DNA of 7,206 bases from Syntrophomonadaceae bacterium (lineage in GTDB: Bacteria > Bacillota > Syntrophomonadia > Syntrophomonadales > Syntrophomonadaceae), in contig JAQUGU010000084.1 of assembly GCA_028683995.1 (NCBI GenBank), positions 1 to 7,206 of the forward strand, in the 5' to 3' direction. Under the pieces are notes generated by a model that saw nothing but the letters and a program-made list of their open reading frames with translations, had not been told where the DNA came from and did no database searches. Of this stretch, positions 7,103 to 7,206 are shown piece after piece; positions within the stretch are counted from its first letter, which is position 1; each line of letters begins with the position of its first letter. The position numbers were made by a program, and so were the translations under genes.

Positions 7103-7192
7103 GACGCAGATTTACGCAGATTATTATGATTTACACAGATTTCCCTTAATTATTATCAGCGTTAATCATAAAAATCCGCGTCCTTCTGCGTC
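7103..7192. repeat. imperfect palindromic CGCAGATT repeat element
   Basis: Eight bases after the murF stop begins a 90-bp inverted repeat. Bases 7103-7140 pair in one unbroken register with 7155-7192: I count 30 Watson-Crick pairs in 38 positions, with a 14-nt A/T-rich loop at 7141-7154. The left arm is also a degenerate tandem array: ACGCAGATT at 7104-7112 and 7114-7122, then a diverged TTATGATTT, then ACACAGATT at 7133-7141. The right arm carries the complementary forms ATCAGCG (7155-7161), ATCCGCG (7174-7180) and TCTGCGTC (7185-7192). Dispersed intergenic palindromes made of CGCAGATT units are, from memory, found in many bacterial genomes; copy number here cannot be judged from one copy. 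A run of six T lies before the left arm and none follows the right arm, so it is not a classical terminator on the + strand. Confidence 0.8.
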
Positions 7193-7206
7193 AGAATAAT
7201 GTTGGA

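Noticed and set aside
7095..7192. Rho-independent terminator after murF
   Set aside because: The hairpin is long and strong, but the T-run (7096-7101) lies before the left arm rather than after the right arm. The element is better explained as a palindromic repeat.

Overview
This window is the front part of a division and cell wall (dcw) gene cluster from a Gram-positive-type, probably endospore-lineage bacterium (Firmicutes, Clostridia-like). I base that on four things: a MraZ closely resembling Bacillus-type MraZ, strong AGGAGG-type ribosome binding sites with TTG and GTG starts, a class B penicillin-binding protein carrying two C-terminal PASTA domains, and a MurE with the DNPR motif of meso-diaminopimelate ligases. 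A Syntrophomonas-like clostridium would fit, but the genus is a guess from sequence style and was not checked by search.

Layout, all on the + strand: a control region with three AAGTGG boxes at exact 10-bp spacing (24-49), mraZ (87-518), rsmH (532-1449), ftsL (1477-1974), a PASTA-type division or sporulation transpeptidase (1999-4116), a 105-bp gap, murE (4222-5691), murF (5691-7094, overlapping murE by one base), and a long imperfect inverted repeat built on CGCAGATT units (7103-7192) in the last 112 bases. There are no RNA genes, CRISPR arrays, insertion sequences or broken genes that I can see. The antisense open frames inside the genes are shadows.

How the genes work together: MraZ is the transcriptional regulator of its own operon and the boxes in front of it are its likely operator. 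RsmH methylates 16S rRNA. FtsL and the transpeptidase belong to the septal peptidoglycan machine. MurE and MurF add the third amino acid and then the D-Ala-D-Ala dipeptide to the cytoplasmic precursor that the transpeptidase later cross-links. The usual next genes (mraY, murD, ftsW, murG) would lie beyond the right edge.

The coding content is conventional and I did not find a new biological system. The most interesting non-coding items are the operator array at the left edge, with a possible degenerate fourth box in phase, and the palindromic CGCAGATT repeat that interrupts the cluster after murF.
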